Below, in pieces: positions 33,045 to 42,181 of a stretch of DNA of 64,000 bases; positions within the stretch are counted from its first letter, which is position 1, and the number at the start of each line of letters is the position of its first letter. A model generated the notes under the pieces. It had not been told where the DNA came from. It was given only the letters and a program-made list of their open reading frames with translations, and ran no database searches. This DNA is from JBBDIK01 sp040880465 (lineage in GTDB: Bacteria; Actinomycetota; UBA4738; JBBDHU01), in contig JBBDIK010000016.1 of NCBI GenBank assembly GCA_040880465.1, forward strand, positions 1 through 64,000, in the 5' to 3' direction. Position numbers and translations under genes: made by a program.

Positions 33045-33767
33045 ATGGACGATCGACAGGTAGCTGGACGGATGGGAAGTTGGGCTCGGCCGGTGGTGGT
33101 TCGGGCGACGCTGATCATCAGCGTCGTGGCGGCGCTCGCGGGCGACACGTTCGTCGCTGTCCCGGTCCCTGCCGGGACGACGCTGCCGCCGTTCGAATCG
33201 AGGATCGAACGCATCAGCGACTCGGTTCGGCAACTGATGACCGGACGATCGTGGCGCCGCGGGTGTCCGGTTCCGATCCACGATCTGCGATACCTCGAGC
33301 TCCGGTACCGGACGTTCTCGGGTGGGTCACGGATGGGCGAACTCGTCGTCCATGAACGATGGGCCGACGAGATGGTGTTGGTGTTCTCGGATCTGTACGC
33401 CGCGGCGTTCCCGATCCGCCGGATGCGGTTGGTCGACCACTACGGCGCGAACGACACCCGTTCGATGCGCCACGACAACACCTCCGCCTTCAACTGCCGG
33501 TGGCGCGCGGGCTCGCCCGGCGTCTGGTCGCAACATGCCTATGGCCGGGCGATCGATGTGAACCCGGTCGAGAACCCGTACTTCGTTCCCCCCGACTACG
33601 TGTCTCCGCCCGAAGGGCGTCCCTTCCTCGACCGCAGTCGCGACCGTCCCGGGATGATCCACGCGCATGATGACGCCGTCGATGCGTTCCGCGGGATCGG
33701 CTGGCGCTGGGGCGGGTACTGGAACAACGTCAAGGACTGGCAGCATTTCTCGGCGACCGGGAAATAG
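33045..33767 (+). CDS. M15-family peptidoglycan peptidase (D-Ala-D-Ala carboxypeptidase-like)
   Basis: 240 residues from the ATG at 33045 (GGAGGGAGG upstream). One N-terminal membrane or signal segment (VVVRATLIISVVAALAGDTF). The zinc-site motif SQHAYGRAIDV (His and Asp) and the distal DWQHFSATG (His) mark the M15 metallopeptidase fold. Expected to trim peptide stems of the cell wall. Confidence 0.85.
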   Translation: MDDRQVAGRMGSWARPVVVRATLIISVVAALAGDTFVAVPVPAGTTLPPFESRIERISDSVRQLMTGRSWRRGCPVPIHDLRYLELRYRTFSGGSRMGELVVHERWADEMVLVFSDLYAAAFPIRRMRLVDHYGANDTRSMRHDNTSAFNCRWRAGSPGVWSQHAYGRAIDVNPVENPYFVPPDYVSPPEGRPFLDRSRDRPGMIHAHDDAVDAFRGIGWRWGGYWNNVKDWQHFSATGK

Positions 33768-33937
33768 GCGCGCATCGGCGCGGTAAGCTCGTCGCATGAT
33801 CGAGGTCACCGGCGTGTGCGGGTTCCAGGTTCTGGAAACCGAGGACGACGGCAACGCCTGACGGAGCCGAGGGTTCCGGACAGCCCCCCGCGGTCGATGG
33901 CCAACCCGCGCGAACGGATGTTCCCGTTGCGCCCCGC

Positions 33938-34423
33938 GTGGCCGGGCAGGCGCTGGAGGCGCTCATCCTCTACCTGGACGACGACGGCATCCATCACTTG
34001 CATCCGATCCACTCGGCGACGTTGCGTCTCGGGTGGCAGGCGGACCTGCAACCGGGCGAGGTGGTCGTCGATGCGGCGGCGCGGCTTGGGCTCGCGCCGT
34101 TCCTCGTTCACTCCACGTCTTGGCGGATGGAGGAGGGCCGGCTGATATTGACGTTCGTCGTCGGCGTCGAGCCGCCGGAAGAGCTCGACGAGTCCCTCGC
34201 CGACGATCTGGTCGGTCGTTCGGAACTCGCGCGCGGTGACGCGATGGGCCCCCCGGTCGACATCGGCGTCGTGCAGGTCGTCGAGCACGGCCTCCGGCAT
34301 CTCGCCTGGCTGGTCAAGGATGATGCGGCGGTCCACGACGCGCTGCCGGGATGGTCCGAAGCCTTGTCGGAATACGACCCGGAGCCATTCCGGGCGTTCG
34401 GTGGCCCTCCGGGGAGCCGGTAG
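33938..34423 (+). CDS. Conserved hypothetical protein
   Basis: 161 residues from a GTG. VAGQALEALILYLDDDGIHH, GWQADLQPGEVVVDAAARLG and GRLILTFVVGVEPPEELDES suggest a mixed alpha/beta soluble protein. The frame is open back to 33800 but has no normal start there; a 21-codon frame at 33796-33861 (MIEVTGVCGFQVLETEDDGNA) is out of register by one base and could be the original N-terminus before a frameshift. Function unknown. Confidence 0.6.
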   Translation: MAGQALEALILYLDDDGIHHLHPIHSATLRLGWQADLQPGEVVVDAAARLGLAPFLVHSTSWRMEEGRLILTFVVGVEPPEELDESLADDLVGRSELARGDAMGPPVDIGVVQVVEHGLRHLAWLVKDDAAVHDALPGWSEALSEYDPEPFRAFGGPPGSR

Positions 34424-34504
34424 GCGGGAGGTCCGAGCGGGCGGACGCTGGCTTCGGCGCCGGGGCCGATCACCCCGTCGGGGGTCCTTGCTAGGATACG
34501 GCCC

Positions 34505-35200
34505 GTGCTGAAGCGGTGGCTCGTCGCGAGGGTGGTGTTGGTGACCGGGGTGGTCTTTGGTGCCTCTTGGTTCATCCCAGCGATCGCGTCCGCGCAGAAT
34601 CCGATCGACCCCACCGCCGAGATCGAGGTCAACGACGGCGGCTGGATCTTCTGGATCGACTGGCTCGTCCTCGGACTGAGCGTCCTCCTTTGCCTGCTGC
34701 TGATCTTCGGGTACATGAAGCTCTCCCCGCGGTTCCGTCGGGCAGAGGCCGACGAGCCCGCCGTGCTGCGGCCCGGGGTGAAGGCCCCGAAGGTCCAGCT
34801 CGGCGCCGTCGCCCCGCGTCCGCCGGCGCCTCCTCGCCAGGTCGAGGCGGTGGCCGCCGCTCCGCCGCCCGCCGCTCCGGCAGTTTCACCGGCCGCAGCT
34901 TCAGCCGCTCCTGCCCCGGCGGTCGCAGCTGCCACCCCGCCCGCCGCAGCGGCCGAACCCACGCCCGCTGCTCCCGAGGCCGCCGCCACATCACCGGCGG
35001 GGCCGGAAGAGAAGCAGGAAGAGAAGCCGGGAGGGAAGCCGGAAGAGAACCAGCAAGAGAAGCCGGAAGCCGAACTCGACCAGGAGACGTTCGACCGCGT
35101 CCTGCAGGAGCAGCTCGACAAGGGAGTGGACCGGCGCGTGGCCGAAGGCAGGGCCAAGTCCGCCGCCATCCAGGCCGGGCGCAAGAAGGCGGGCGGCTGA
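34505..35200 (+). CDS. Membrane protein with Ala/Pro-rich and Glu/Lys-rich cytosolic tail
   Basis: 231 residues from a GTG. A signal-like segment (VVLVTGVVFGASWFIPAIAS), a second membrane helix (WLVLGLSVLLCLLLIFGYM, about 55-74), then a long low-complexity Ala/Pro region, a charged EEKQEEKPGGKPEENQQEK stretch and a C-terminal helix (RVLQEQLDKGVDRRVAEGRA). Precedes the metalloprotease and tilS genes. No family recognised. Confidence 0.65.
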   Translation: MLKRWLVARVVLVTGVVFGASWFIPAIASAQNPIDPTAEIEVNDGGWIFWIDWLVLGLSVLLCLLLIFGYMKLSPRFRRAEADEPAVLRPGVKAPKVQLGAVAPRPPAPPRQVEAVAAAPPPAAPAVSPAAASAAPAPAVAAATPPAAAAEPTPAAPEAAATSPAGPEEKQEEKPGGKPEENQQEKPEAELDQETFDRVLQEQLDKGVDRRVAEGRAKSAAIQAGRKKAGG

Positions 35201-35232
35201 CCACGGCCGAGGCCTCGGCGGTCGACTGGGGC

Positions 35233-36282
35233 ATGAAGTCCCGCAGCACCTCCCGGTTCATCGACTGGGGTTCCGCGTCGCGCAGCGCGCGGAGCGTGGG
35301 TGGTCCCGGACCGAAGGTGACGCCCGATCAGCGCGCGGCGCTCACGAAGGACTTCCAGTTCGCGGTCGAGCGTTCCGAGGAACTCGTCACGGCGTTCACC
35401 AGCCTTCCGGGTCCCGCGAACCGGACGCGAGCCTGGGTCATGGGCCGGGGCGGGTGGGCCGACGCCAACCTTCGGAGCCTCGAACGCGTGATCGGACCGC
35501 TGATCGACCGGTTGCTCTCCACGCAGCCGAGCCGCAAAGCGTGGCGTGCGAAGGCGTTGGGGACCCAGCTCGGGGGCCTGCTCGGGTACGTCTCGCGCAA
35601 GGTCGTCGGCCAGTACGACGTCTTCCTCCCTGCCGACGACGAAGGACTCCTGTATTTCGTCGGACCCAATGTCGTCGCGATCGAGCGGAAGCTCGCCTTC
35701 GACCGGATGGACTTCCGGACATGGGTGGCGATGCACGAAGTCACGCACCGCGTCCAGTTCGCCGCGGCGCCCTGGCTCCGCGGGTACCTTGCCGGCATGG
35801 TCGACGCGTACCTGGCGACCGTCGACATCGACGCGAAGAAGATGGTCGACAACCTCCAGCGTGCGGCGCGGGAGATGGCCGAGCGTGGGGAGTGGCGGAA
35901 CGTTTCGGTCGTCCTGGCCATGATGACCCCCGAGCAGATCGCGATCTTCCATCGCATGCAGTCGATGATGTCGCTCCTCGAGGGCCACGCGTCGTTCGTG
36001 ATGAACCAGCTCGGGAAGGAGCATCTCTCGACGTTCGATCGATTGCAGCGGGGGCTCAAGGAACGCCGCAACGTCGGCGGCATGGAGAAGACGTTCCAGC
36101 GGGTCATCGGGTTCGACCAGAAGGTCAAGCAGTATGGCGCCGGGGAGCACTTCGTCGCCGGAGTCGTTCAGGAAGCGGGGATGTCCGGACTCAATGCCGT
36201 CTGGAGCGGGCCGGGCACGCTGCCGGCGATGGAGGAGATCGCCGAGCCGAGTCGCTGGCTCGCACGTGTTCGGCCGGGCTGA
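35233..36282 (+). CDS. Zinc-dependent metalloprotease (DUF2342, F420-biosynthesis-associated type)
   Basis: 349 residues from the ATG at 35233. RFIDWGSASRSARSV near the start and FVGPNVVAIERKLAFDRMDF, MHEVTHRVQFAAAPWLRGYL match the DUF2342 family, which has a HExxH zinc site (HEVTH here) and in actinobacteria sits beside tilS and hpt. Its substrate is not known; the family name mentions coenzyme F420 only from co-occurrence. The stop overlaps the tilS ATG by one base. Confidence 0.85.
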   Translation: MKSRSTSRFIDWGSASRSARSVGGPGPKVTPDQRAALTKDFQFAVERSEELVTAFTSLPGPANRTRAWVMGRGGWADANLRSLERVIGPLIDRLLSTQPSRKAWRAKALGTQLGGLLGYVSRKVVGQYDVFLPADDEGLLYFVGPNVVAIERKLAFDRMDFRTWVAMHEVTHRVQFAAAPWLRGYLAGMVDAYLATVDIDAKKMVDNLQRAAREMAERGEWRNVSVVLAMMTPEQIAIFHRMQSMMSLLEGHASFVMNQLGKEHLSTFDRLQRGLKERRNVGGMEKTFQRVIGFDQKVKQYGAGEHFVAGVVQEAGMSGLNAVWSGPGTLPAMEEIAEPSRWLARVRPG

Positions 36283-37283
36283 TGGGCCGTCGCCCGCCCT
36301 CGGTCGCCCGGGTGCTCGAGCGGGTGACGGCGACGATCCGCGACCACGAGATGGTCGCACCGGGGCAGGCCGTCGTGGCGTCGGTGTCCGGAGGACCGGA
36401 TTCGCTCTGCATGGTCTACGCCCTGCACGAGCTCCGGCGGCTCCTGAAGGTCACGATCGAGGTGTTCCACTTCGACCATCGGCTGCGGGAGGGGTCGGGG
36501 GCCGATGCCGACTACGTCCGGCGCGTGGCGGAGCGGCTGAAGGTCCCGTTCCATCTGCGGGTCGCGGGCTCTGAGCCGGCGAGGGGCGAGTCGGTCGAGG
36601 ACTGGGCGCACCGGGCCAGGTTCGGGGCCCTGGCGCTGGTGCTCAGAGACGTGGGCGCCGATCGGGCGGCGATCGCGCACACGCGTGATGACCAGGCCGA
36701 AACCGTCCTGTTGGCGGCCATCCGTGGAGGCGGTCTGGACGCCATGGCCGGGATCCGCCCGATGCACGGTCCCTACATCCGCCCGCTCATCGACGTGACG
36801 CGTGTCGAGGTCGAGACCTTCTGTCGCTCGCTTCGGCTGCGTCCGCGCGCCGATCCGACGAACCGAGACACCCGCTTGCTCCGGAACGCGATCAGGTTGA
36901 AGGCGATCCCCGATATCGAGCGGGCGACGCGCCGCGAGGTCCGCGATTCACTCGCGAGGACCGCGGGACTCTTGCGTGACGATGCCGACGAGTTGCAGCG
37001 GCTCGCCCTCGCGGCAGAGGGCGATCTGGTCGAGGAACGGGCTGAGGGGTTCGCGTTGGCGACTACCCGACTGCTGGCGTTGCCCAGGGCCGTCTCGTCC
37101 CGCGTCGTGCGCGCGATTCTGTATCGGGCGGGATATCTCCCGTCCGCCGAGATGGTCGATGCCCTCCTCGATCTGGCCGCCGGACGCCCCGGCCGGCGGC
37201 GCGATCTCCCGGGCCCCTCGACAGCGACCCGCGAGCGAGGGTATGTTCTGCTCCCTCGCACTTCCCCCGAGGTCGCCGATTGA
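36282..37283 (+). CDS. tilS: tRNA(Ile)-lysidine synthase
   Basis: 333 residues. The PP-loop SGGPDS (about 36-41) followed by VFHFDHRLREGSGADADYVR and AHTRDDQAETVLL are diagnostic of TilS. The enzyme converts C34 of tRNA(Ile2) to lysidine with ATP and lysine, letting it read AUA. Length suits the short actinobacterial form. Coupled to the metalloprotease by a one-base overlap and followed 16 bases later by hpt, the usual order in actinobacteria. Confidence 0.93.
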   Translation: MGRRPPSVARVLERVTATIRDHEMVAPGQAVVASVSGGPDSLCMVYALHELRRLLKVTIEVFHFDHRLREGSGADADYVRRVAERLKVPFHLRVAGSEPARGESVEDWAHRARFGALALVLRDVGADRAAIAHTRDDQAETVLLAAIRGGGLDAMAGIRPMHGPYIRPLIDVTRVEVETFCRSLRLRPRADPTNRDTRLLRNAIRLKAIPDIERATRREVRDSLARTAGLLRDDADELQRLALAAEGDLVEERAEGFALATTRLLALPRAVSSRVVRAILYRAGYLPSAEMVDALLDLAAGRPGRRRDLPGPSTATRERGYVLLPRTSPEVAD

Positions 37284-37299
37284 ACGGGGGGATCGCGCC

Positions 37300-37893
37300 A
37301 TGGAGGTCCGTATCGCGCCGATGGGAGTCGGGTCCGAGACGACCACGATGACTGGACACGAAGCCGACATCGACGAGATCCTCATCCCCGCCGACGACAT
37401 CCAGGCCGCAGTCCGCCGGCTCGGTGAGGAGATCTCGAAGGACTACGCCGAACGCGACCTGCTGGTGATCGGGGTTCTCAAGGGCGCGTTCATGATGATG
37501 GCGGACCTGGCGAAGTCGCTCTCCATCGCGACCGACTTCGACTTCATGGCCGTCTCTTCCTACGGCGCCGCCACGAAGACCAGCGGGGTGGTGCGGATCC
37601 TCAAGGACCTTGATCTGGACATCCGTGACCGTGACGTGGTCTTGGTCGAGGACATCATCGACTCGGGCCTGACCTTGAACTACCTGCTGAAGAACCTGAT
37701 GAGCCGCTCCCCGGCGAGCCTGGAGGTGTGCGCCCTCCTGCAGAAGCAGGGCGCGCAGCGCGTCCCGCTGGACATCCGTTACACGGGGTTCGAGATCCCC
37801 GATCGGTTCGTCGTCGGGTACGGGCTGGACCTGGGTCAGCGGTACCGGAACCTCCCCTACATCGGGACCCTCAAGTCCGGCATCAGCGAGTAG
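37300..37893 (+). CDS. hpt: Hypoxanthine phosphoribosyltransferase
   Basis: 197 residues from the ATG at 37300, with GGGGGGAT upstream; an ATG at 37348 would give the more usual length of about 181 and is possible. The PRPP-binding motif VVLVEDIIDSGLT and LVIGVLKGAFMMMADLAK, plus the C-terminal VGYGLDLGQRYRNLPYIG, identify the family. It salvages hypoxanthine and guanine to IMP and GMP. Confidence 0.93.
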   Translation: MEVRIAPMGVGSETTTMTGHEADIDEILIPADDIQAAVRRLGEEISKDYAERDLLVIGVLKGAFMMMADLAKSLSIATDFDFMAVSSYGAATKTSGVVRILKDLDLDIRDRDVVLVEDIIDSGLTLNYLLKNLMSRSPASLEVCALLQKQGAQRVPLDIRYTGFEIPDRFVVGYGLDLGQRYRNLPYIGTLKSGISE

Positions 37894-38185
37894 CGGCTCA
37901 CGCTCGCCACCGACGTTTGCCGGCGCGATAGCGGCGACGCGCAGACCAACGGTTCGTAGCGCGAGTCGCGCGGCCCCCCCGCGGCACTCGCCGGTCGGCG
38001 CGCGGGACTCGCCGACCCGGCCTTGTCACACGCCTGTGCTAGCCTTGGTTGTGAGGCGGGTTCGGCCCGCCTCTTCCGCCCTCTGACCCCGATCCCACCC
38101 GCGGGAGGAGAGTCCGTCGCAGCAGCCGAAGCCACCTGAGTCACCTCAGAAGAAACTCCTGAAGGGTCCGGTCCCGTACCTGATC
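37894..38185. other. ftsH upstream region with hairpin
   Basis: Intergenic, about 290 bases. It holds an 8-bp perfect hairpin with UUCGG loop at 38053-38073 (GAGGCGGG/CCCGCCTC). GGAGGAGAG at 38104-38112 looks like a ribosome binding site but no ATG, GTG or TTG follows at the right distance; see the ftsH entry. Confidence 0.55.
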
Positions 38186-40075
38186 GTGATGCTCGCGGTG
38201 CTGTGGTTGTTCGTGTCGTTCGCGATGCGCGGACCGAAGGTCGAGGAGTTCAACGTCACGCAGTTCGAGGCGCAGCTCGACCAGGGCAACGTCGCCACGG
38301 CGACCTTCGTCGAGGGCCAGCAGGCGGTCGAAGGCGAGCTCGACGACGGGGCGCCCTACCGGCTCACCTACCCGATCGATTACCAGGAAGAGCTGATCAC
38401 CGAACTCCAGAACGCTCGAGTCGAAGTGCAGGCAGAACCGCAGGGCATCAGCATCCTCATGCTGTTGCTGCAGTACGTGCTGCCGATCCTGGTGATAGGC
38501 GGCATCCTCTTCTTCTTCATGAACCAATCGCAAGGCGGCGGGAACCGCGTGATGTCTTTCGGGAAGTCCCGGCACAAGGTCGTCAGCAAGGACCAGCCGA
38601 AGACCACGTTCGCAGACGTTGCCGGCAACGAGGAGGCTATCGAGGAACTGTTCGAGGTCAAGGACTTCCTCGAGAACCCCGCCAAGTTCCAGGCCATGGG
38701 AGCCAAGATCCCGCGCGGCGTGCTCCTCGTCGGTCCTCCCGGGACGGGCAAGACGCTGCTCGCGCGCGCGGTCGCCGGGGAGGCGGGTGCGCCCTTCTTC
38801 TCGATCAGCGGGTCGGATTTCGTCGAGATGTTCGTCGGCGTCGGGGCCGCGCGGGTCCGTGACCTGTTCGAACAGGCGAAGCAGACCGCGCCCGCCATCG
38901 TCTTCATCGACGAGATCGATGCGGTCGGCCGCCACCGTGGAGCGGGACTCGGCGGCGGGCACGACGAACGCGAGCAGACGCTCAACCAGCTGCTCGTCGA
39001 GATGGATGGGTTCGACCAGCGCTCGACGGTGATCGTGATGGCGGCGACCAACCGGCCCGACATCCTCGACCCGGCGCTCCTGCGGCCCGGACGGTTCGAC
39101 CGTCAGGTCGTCATCGACCGTCCCGATCTGGAGGGGCGCAAGGCCATCTTGCGCCTGCACGCCAAGGGTAAGCCGTTGGCCGGGGACGTGGACCTGGACA
39201 CCGTGGCCAAGCGGACGCCCGGGTTCACCGGCGCGGACCTTGCGAACGTCATCAACGAAGGGGCGCTGCTGGCGGCCCGGCGGGACAAGAAGGCGGTCAC
39301 CAACGACGAACTCGGGGAGGCCATCGATCGGGTGATGGCCGGACCTGAGCGCAAGAGCCGTCCGATGTCCGAACGAGAGAAGAGCATGATCGCGTACCAC
39401 GAAGCCGGCCACGCCCTGGTGGCGCACGTCCTGCCGAACGCCGACCCCGTCCACAAGATCACCGTCATCCCGCGCGGGAAGGCGCTCGGGTACACGCTGA
39501 CGTTGCCGGAGCAGGACAAGTTCCTGATGACCCGTGAGGAGCTGACCGACGAGCTGGCGATGCTGCTCGGTGGACGCGTCGCCGAGGAGATGGTCGTCGG
39601 CGACCTCACGACCGGCGCGCAGAACGATCTCGAGCGAGCCACGAAGATCGCCCGGGCGATGGTGATGGAGTATGGGATGTCGGACCGGATCGGCCCGCTC
39701 ACCCTCGGACAGAAGCAGCATGAGGTGTTCCTCGGCCGCGACTTCGGTACCAGCGCGGACTATTCGCCGCAGGTCGCCTACGACATCGATTCCGAGATCA
39801 TCCTGCTGATCGACCGGGCGCACGACGAGGCGCTCGAGATCCTGGGACAGCACCGCGACCGGCTCGACTCGCTCGCTGAAGGGCTCTTGGAGAAGGAGAC
39901 GCTCGACAAGGAAGAGGTCGAACGGATCCTCGCGGACGTTCCGAAACGTGAGCAGCGCGTGACGCAGGGGGGTGCCGGCGGACTCGCCGTCGCGCGCCGC
40001 AGCGAGCGCAGCGACCGCCGGGGCAACACCGGCACGGGTAGTCAGGGCGGGCCTGGCGCCCCCTCCGTCGACTGA
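38186..40075 (+). CDS. ftsH: ATP-dependent zinc metalloprotease FtsH
   Basis: At least 629 residues. Two membrane helices (LAVLWLFVSFAM and ILMLLLQYVLPILVIGGILF), AAA+ module with Walker A GPPGTGKT (about 185), Walker B IVFIDEIDAVG and SRH RPGRFDRQ, then the zinc site HEAGH (about 405) and a Gly/Ser/Arg tail. It degrades misfolded membrane and some soluble proteins. GTG 38186 is the first normal start, but the frame is open upstream with QPKPPESPQKKLLKGPVPYL I, and the ribosome binding site lies 70 bases before the GTG, so the true start may be an unusual codon (CTG 38159 is one option) or lie elsewhere. Confidence 0.93.
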   Translation: MMLAVLWLFVSFAMRGPKVEEFNVTQFEAQLDQGNVATATFVEGQQAVEGELDDGAPYRLTYPIDYQEELITELQNARVEVQAEPQGISILMLLLQYVLPILVIGGILFFFMNQSQGGGNRVMSFGKSRHKVVSKDQPKTTFADVAGNEEAIEELFEVKDFLENPAKFQAMGAKIPRGVLLVGPPGTGKTLLARAVAGEAGAPFFSISGSDFVEMFVGVGAARVRDLFEQAKQTAPAIVFIDEIDAVGRHRGAGLGGGHDEREQTLNQLLVEMDGFDQRSTVIVMAATNRPDILDPALLRPGRFDRQVVIDRPDLEGRKAILRLHAKGKPLAGDVDLDTVAKRTPGFTGADLANVINEGALLAARRDKKAVTNDELGEAIDRVMAGPERKSRPMSEREKSMIAYHEAGHALVAHVLPNADPVHKITVIPRGKALGYTLTLPEQDKFLMTREELTDELAMLLGGRVAEEMVVGDLTTGAQNDLERATKIARAMVMEYGMSDRIGPLTLGQKQHEVFLGRDFGTSADYSPQVAYDIDSEIILLIDRAHDEALEILGQHRDRLDSLAEGLLEKETLDKEEVERILADVPKREQRVTQGGAGGLAVARRSERSDRRGNTGTGSQGGPGAPSVD

Positions 40076-40103
40076 CGGTCGCCGAGGGTAGAGTCCTCCC
40101 ACC

Positions 40104-40682
40104 ATGAGCGATTTCGATCAGGAGAAGGTCGAGCGAGGCGTCCGCATGATCCTCGAAGGGATCGGCGAGGACGCCGATCGCGGCGGGCTGGAGGACACGC
40201 CCGAGCGTGTCGCCCGTATGTACCGCGAGGTCATGGCGGGGATCGGCGTCGATGCCTCGGACCTCGTCACGGTCGTCAAGGGTGCCGGTCACGACGAGAT
40301 GATCATGGTCAAAGACATCCCCCTGTATTCCGTCTGTGAACATCACCTCCTGCCCTTCGTCGGGCGGGCGCACGTCGCGTATATCCCCGACGGCGAAGGC
40401 AGGATCACGGGCCTGTCGAAGATCGCACGCGTGGTCGACACCCTTGCGAAGAAGCCGCAGGTCCAGGAGCGGCTGACCACCGAGATCGCAGACGCCTTGG
40501 ACACGGCGCTCGACCCCCGAGGCGTGTTCGTCGTACTGGAAGCCGAGCACCTCTGCATGACGATGCGCGGCGTCGAGAAACCGGGGTCCCTCACGCTGAC
40601 GTCGGCGGTTCGCGGCCTGTTCCGCAACGACGCCAGGACCCGCGCCGAGGCGTTCGCGCACATCGGCGGCCACCGCCTCTAA
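40104..40682 (+). CDS. folE: GTP cyclohydrolase I
   Basis: 192 residues. SVCEHHLLPFVGRAHVAYIP holds the zinc-binding Cys and His; the second Cys is in EAEHLCMTMRGVEKPGS. Makes dihydroneopterin triphosphate from GTP, the first step of folate synthesis. First of the clustered folate genes; 28 bases after ftsH. Confidence 0.95.
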   Translation: MSDFDQEKVERGVRMILEGIGEDADRGGLEDTPERVARMYREVMAGIGVDASDLVTVVKGAGHDEMIMVKDIPLYSVCEHHLLPFVGRAHVAYIPDGEGRITGLSKIARVVDTLAKKPQVQERLTTEIADALDTALDPRGVFVVLEAEHLCMTMRGVEKPGSLTLTSAVRGLFRNDARTRAEAFAHIGGHRL

Positions 40683-40736
40683 GCTGCGCATCCCGCCGTG
40701 CTCACGGCCTCCGAGCGGTCCGGATAGCATGGGTCC

Positions 40737-41582
40737 ATGAGTGGCCCCCTCTGGCGCGTCGGTGCTCGAACCTACGATTGCTCCGAGCGGACGTTGGTGA
40801 TGGGCATCCTCAACGTGACTCCGGATTCCTTCTCGGACGGGCGTCAGTTCGACGATGCGGACACCGCCGTCCAGCACGCGCTGGCGATGGTTGCCGACGG
40901 GGCGGACATCCTGGATGTCGGCGGGGAATCGACGCGGCCCGGGTCCGATACGGTTCCGGCCGACGAGGAGATCGCGCGGATCACGCCGGTCGTCGAGTCG
41001 CTCGTCCGTGAGCGCGTCGGGGCCCCTGTCTCGATCGATACGCGCAAGGCCGAGGTGGCCCGCGTCGCCCTAGAAGCCGGCGCCACCATCGTGAACGACG
41101 TCACGGCCGGGTTGGATCCGGACATGTTCGGAGTCGTCGCAGACGCGAACGCGGCGATGGTACTGATGCACATGCAGGGCGAGCCGAAGTCGATGCAGGT
41201 GGAGCCGGCCTACGACGATGTCGTCGCCGAAGTCGCCGCGTACCTCGAGTCGCGAGTGGCGAACGCGGTGAACGCCGGCATCGACTTCGAACGCTTGTGC
41301 ATAGACCCTGGCATCGGGTTCGGCAAGACGCTCGACCACAACCTGTCGTTGATGAAGCACCTCGATGCCCTCGGCCGGCTCGAGCGGCCGGTCCTCGTCG
41401 GCCCGTCGCGCAAGGCCTTCATCGGCACCCTCCTCGGTCTGGATGTGGACGAGCGCCTGGAGGGCACCGCGGCGGCGGTCGCGTATCTCGCCGCGGCCGG
41501 TGCGCACATCGTCCGGGTTCACGATGTCCGGGAGATGGTGCGTGTCTCGCGGATGATCGATGCGATCGCGAGAGCGGAATGA
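40737..41582 (+). CDS. folP: Dihydropteroate synthase
   Basis: 281 residues. LVMGILNVTPDSFSDGRQFD, DGADILDVGGESTRPGSD, SIDTRKAEVA, LCIDPGIGFGKT and the C-terminal IVRVHDVREM are all diagnostic. Condenses pABA with 6-hydroxymethyl-dihydropterin diphosphate. Stop overlaps the next start (ATGA). Confidence 0.95.
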   Translation: MSGPLWRVGARTYDCSERTLVMGILNVTPDSFSDGRQFDDADTAVQHALAMVADGADILDVGGESTRPGSDTVPADEEIARITPVVESLVRERVGAPVSIDTRKAEVARVALEAGATIVNDVTAGLDPDMFGVVADANAAMVLMHMQGEPKSMQVEPAYDDVVAEVAAYLESRVANAVNAGIDFERLCIDPGIGFGKTLDHNLSLMKHLDALGRLERPVLVGPSRKAFIGTLLGLDVDERLEGTAAAVAYLAAAGAHIVRVHDVREMVRVSRMIDAIARAE

Positions 41583-42181
41583 CCTTGCCCCACAAGGATC
41601 TCGGAGAGGGCCCGACGGTCGTCCTGGCGCACGATTCCGGCGCGTCCGCGACGACGTGGGACCGCTTCGCCGAAGCGATCGGCCCGCAGATGCGCGTGAT
41701 CGTCCCGGAACTGCCCGCCGGGATGACGGTCGCCGACCGGGCGTCCGCCGTCCGCGCGCTCCTGGACGACCTCGGGATCGGCGAGTGCGCGTTCGTCGGG
41801 CACGGCGACGGTGGCGTCGTCGCTCAGCTACTGGCGATCGACGGCGGCGTGCGGGCGATGGTCCTGATCGATACGTCGATCGCGGACGGCGCGGCCGAGC
41901 GACTGGCCGCGCTCGAGGACGTGTTCACCTTCCTGATCTGGGGGGAAGACGACGAGGTCGTCCCGTCCTCCGTGGGTGAGGACCTGTGCGAACTGATCGC
42001 CGGCTCGACGCTGGCCCTCGTTCCCGAAGCAGGTCACGACGTCATCGCCACCGACGGTGACACGGTGTTCCCGCTCATCTACGAATGGCTCCGCTTCCGA
42101 TACCTCGGTCGCCCGCACGGTCACCAGGAGGGCGCGGTGCCCGTCCAGGTCCTCACGCGTCCGCCGGAGCGTGGCTGGTGA
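41579..42181 (+). CDS. Alpha/beta-hydrolase-fold protein without nucleophile
   Basis: 200 residues. The fold is clear: VVLAHDSGASATTWDRFAEA I (oxyanion loop), LDDLGIGECAFVGHGDGGVVAQLLA (nucleophile elbow), TFLIWGEDDEVVP (acid strand) and LVPEAGHDVIA (His loop). But the elbow is GHGDGG: Ser of GHSxGG is Gly, followed by Asp. Catalysis by the normal mechanism looks impossible unless the shifted Asp serves. Coupled by four-base overlaps to folP before and folB after, so it belongs to the folate operon. It may be a non-catalytic partner or an unusual enzyme. Confidence 0.8.
   Translation: MTLPHKDLGEGPTVVLAHDSGASATTWDRFAEAIGPQMRVIVPELPAGMTVADRASAVRALLDDLGIGECAFVGHGDGGVVAQLLAIDGGVRAMVLIDTSIADGAAERLAALEDVFTFLIWGEDDEVVPSSVGEDLCELIAGSTLALVPEAGHDVIATDGDTVFPLIYEWLRFRYLGRPHGHQEGAVPVQVLTRPPERGW

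Noticed and set aside
34108..36360. 750-codon minus-strand frame
   Set aside because: Antisense of the membrane protein and metalloprotease genes; arginine/proline-rich without domains.
38141..40105. 654-codon minus-strand frame
   Set aside because: Exact antisense shadow of ftsH.
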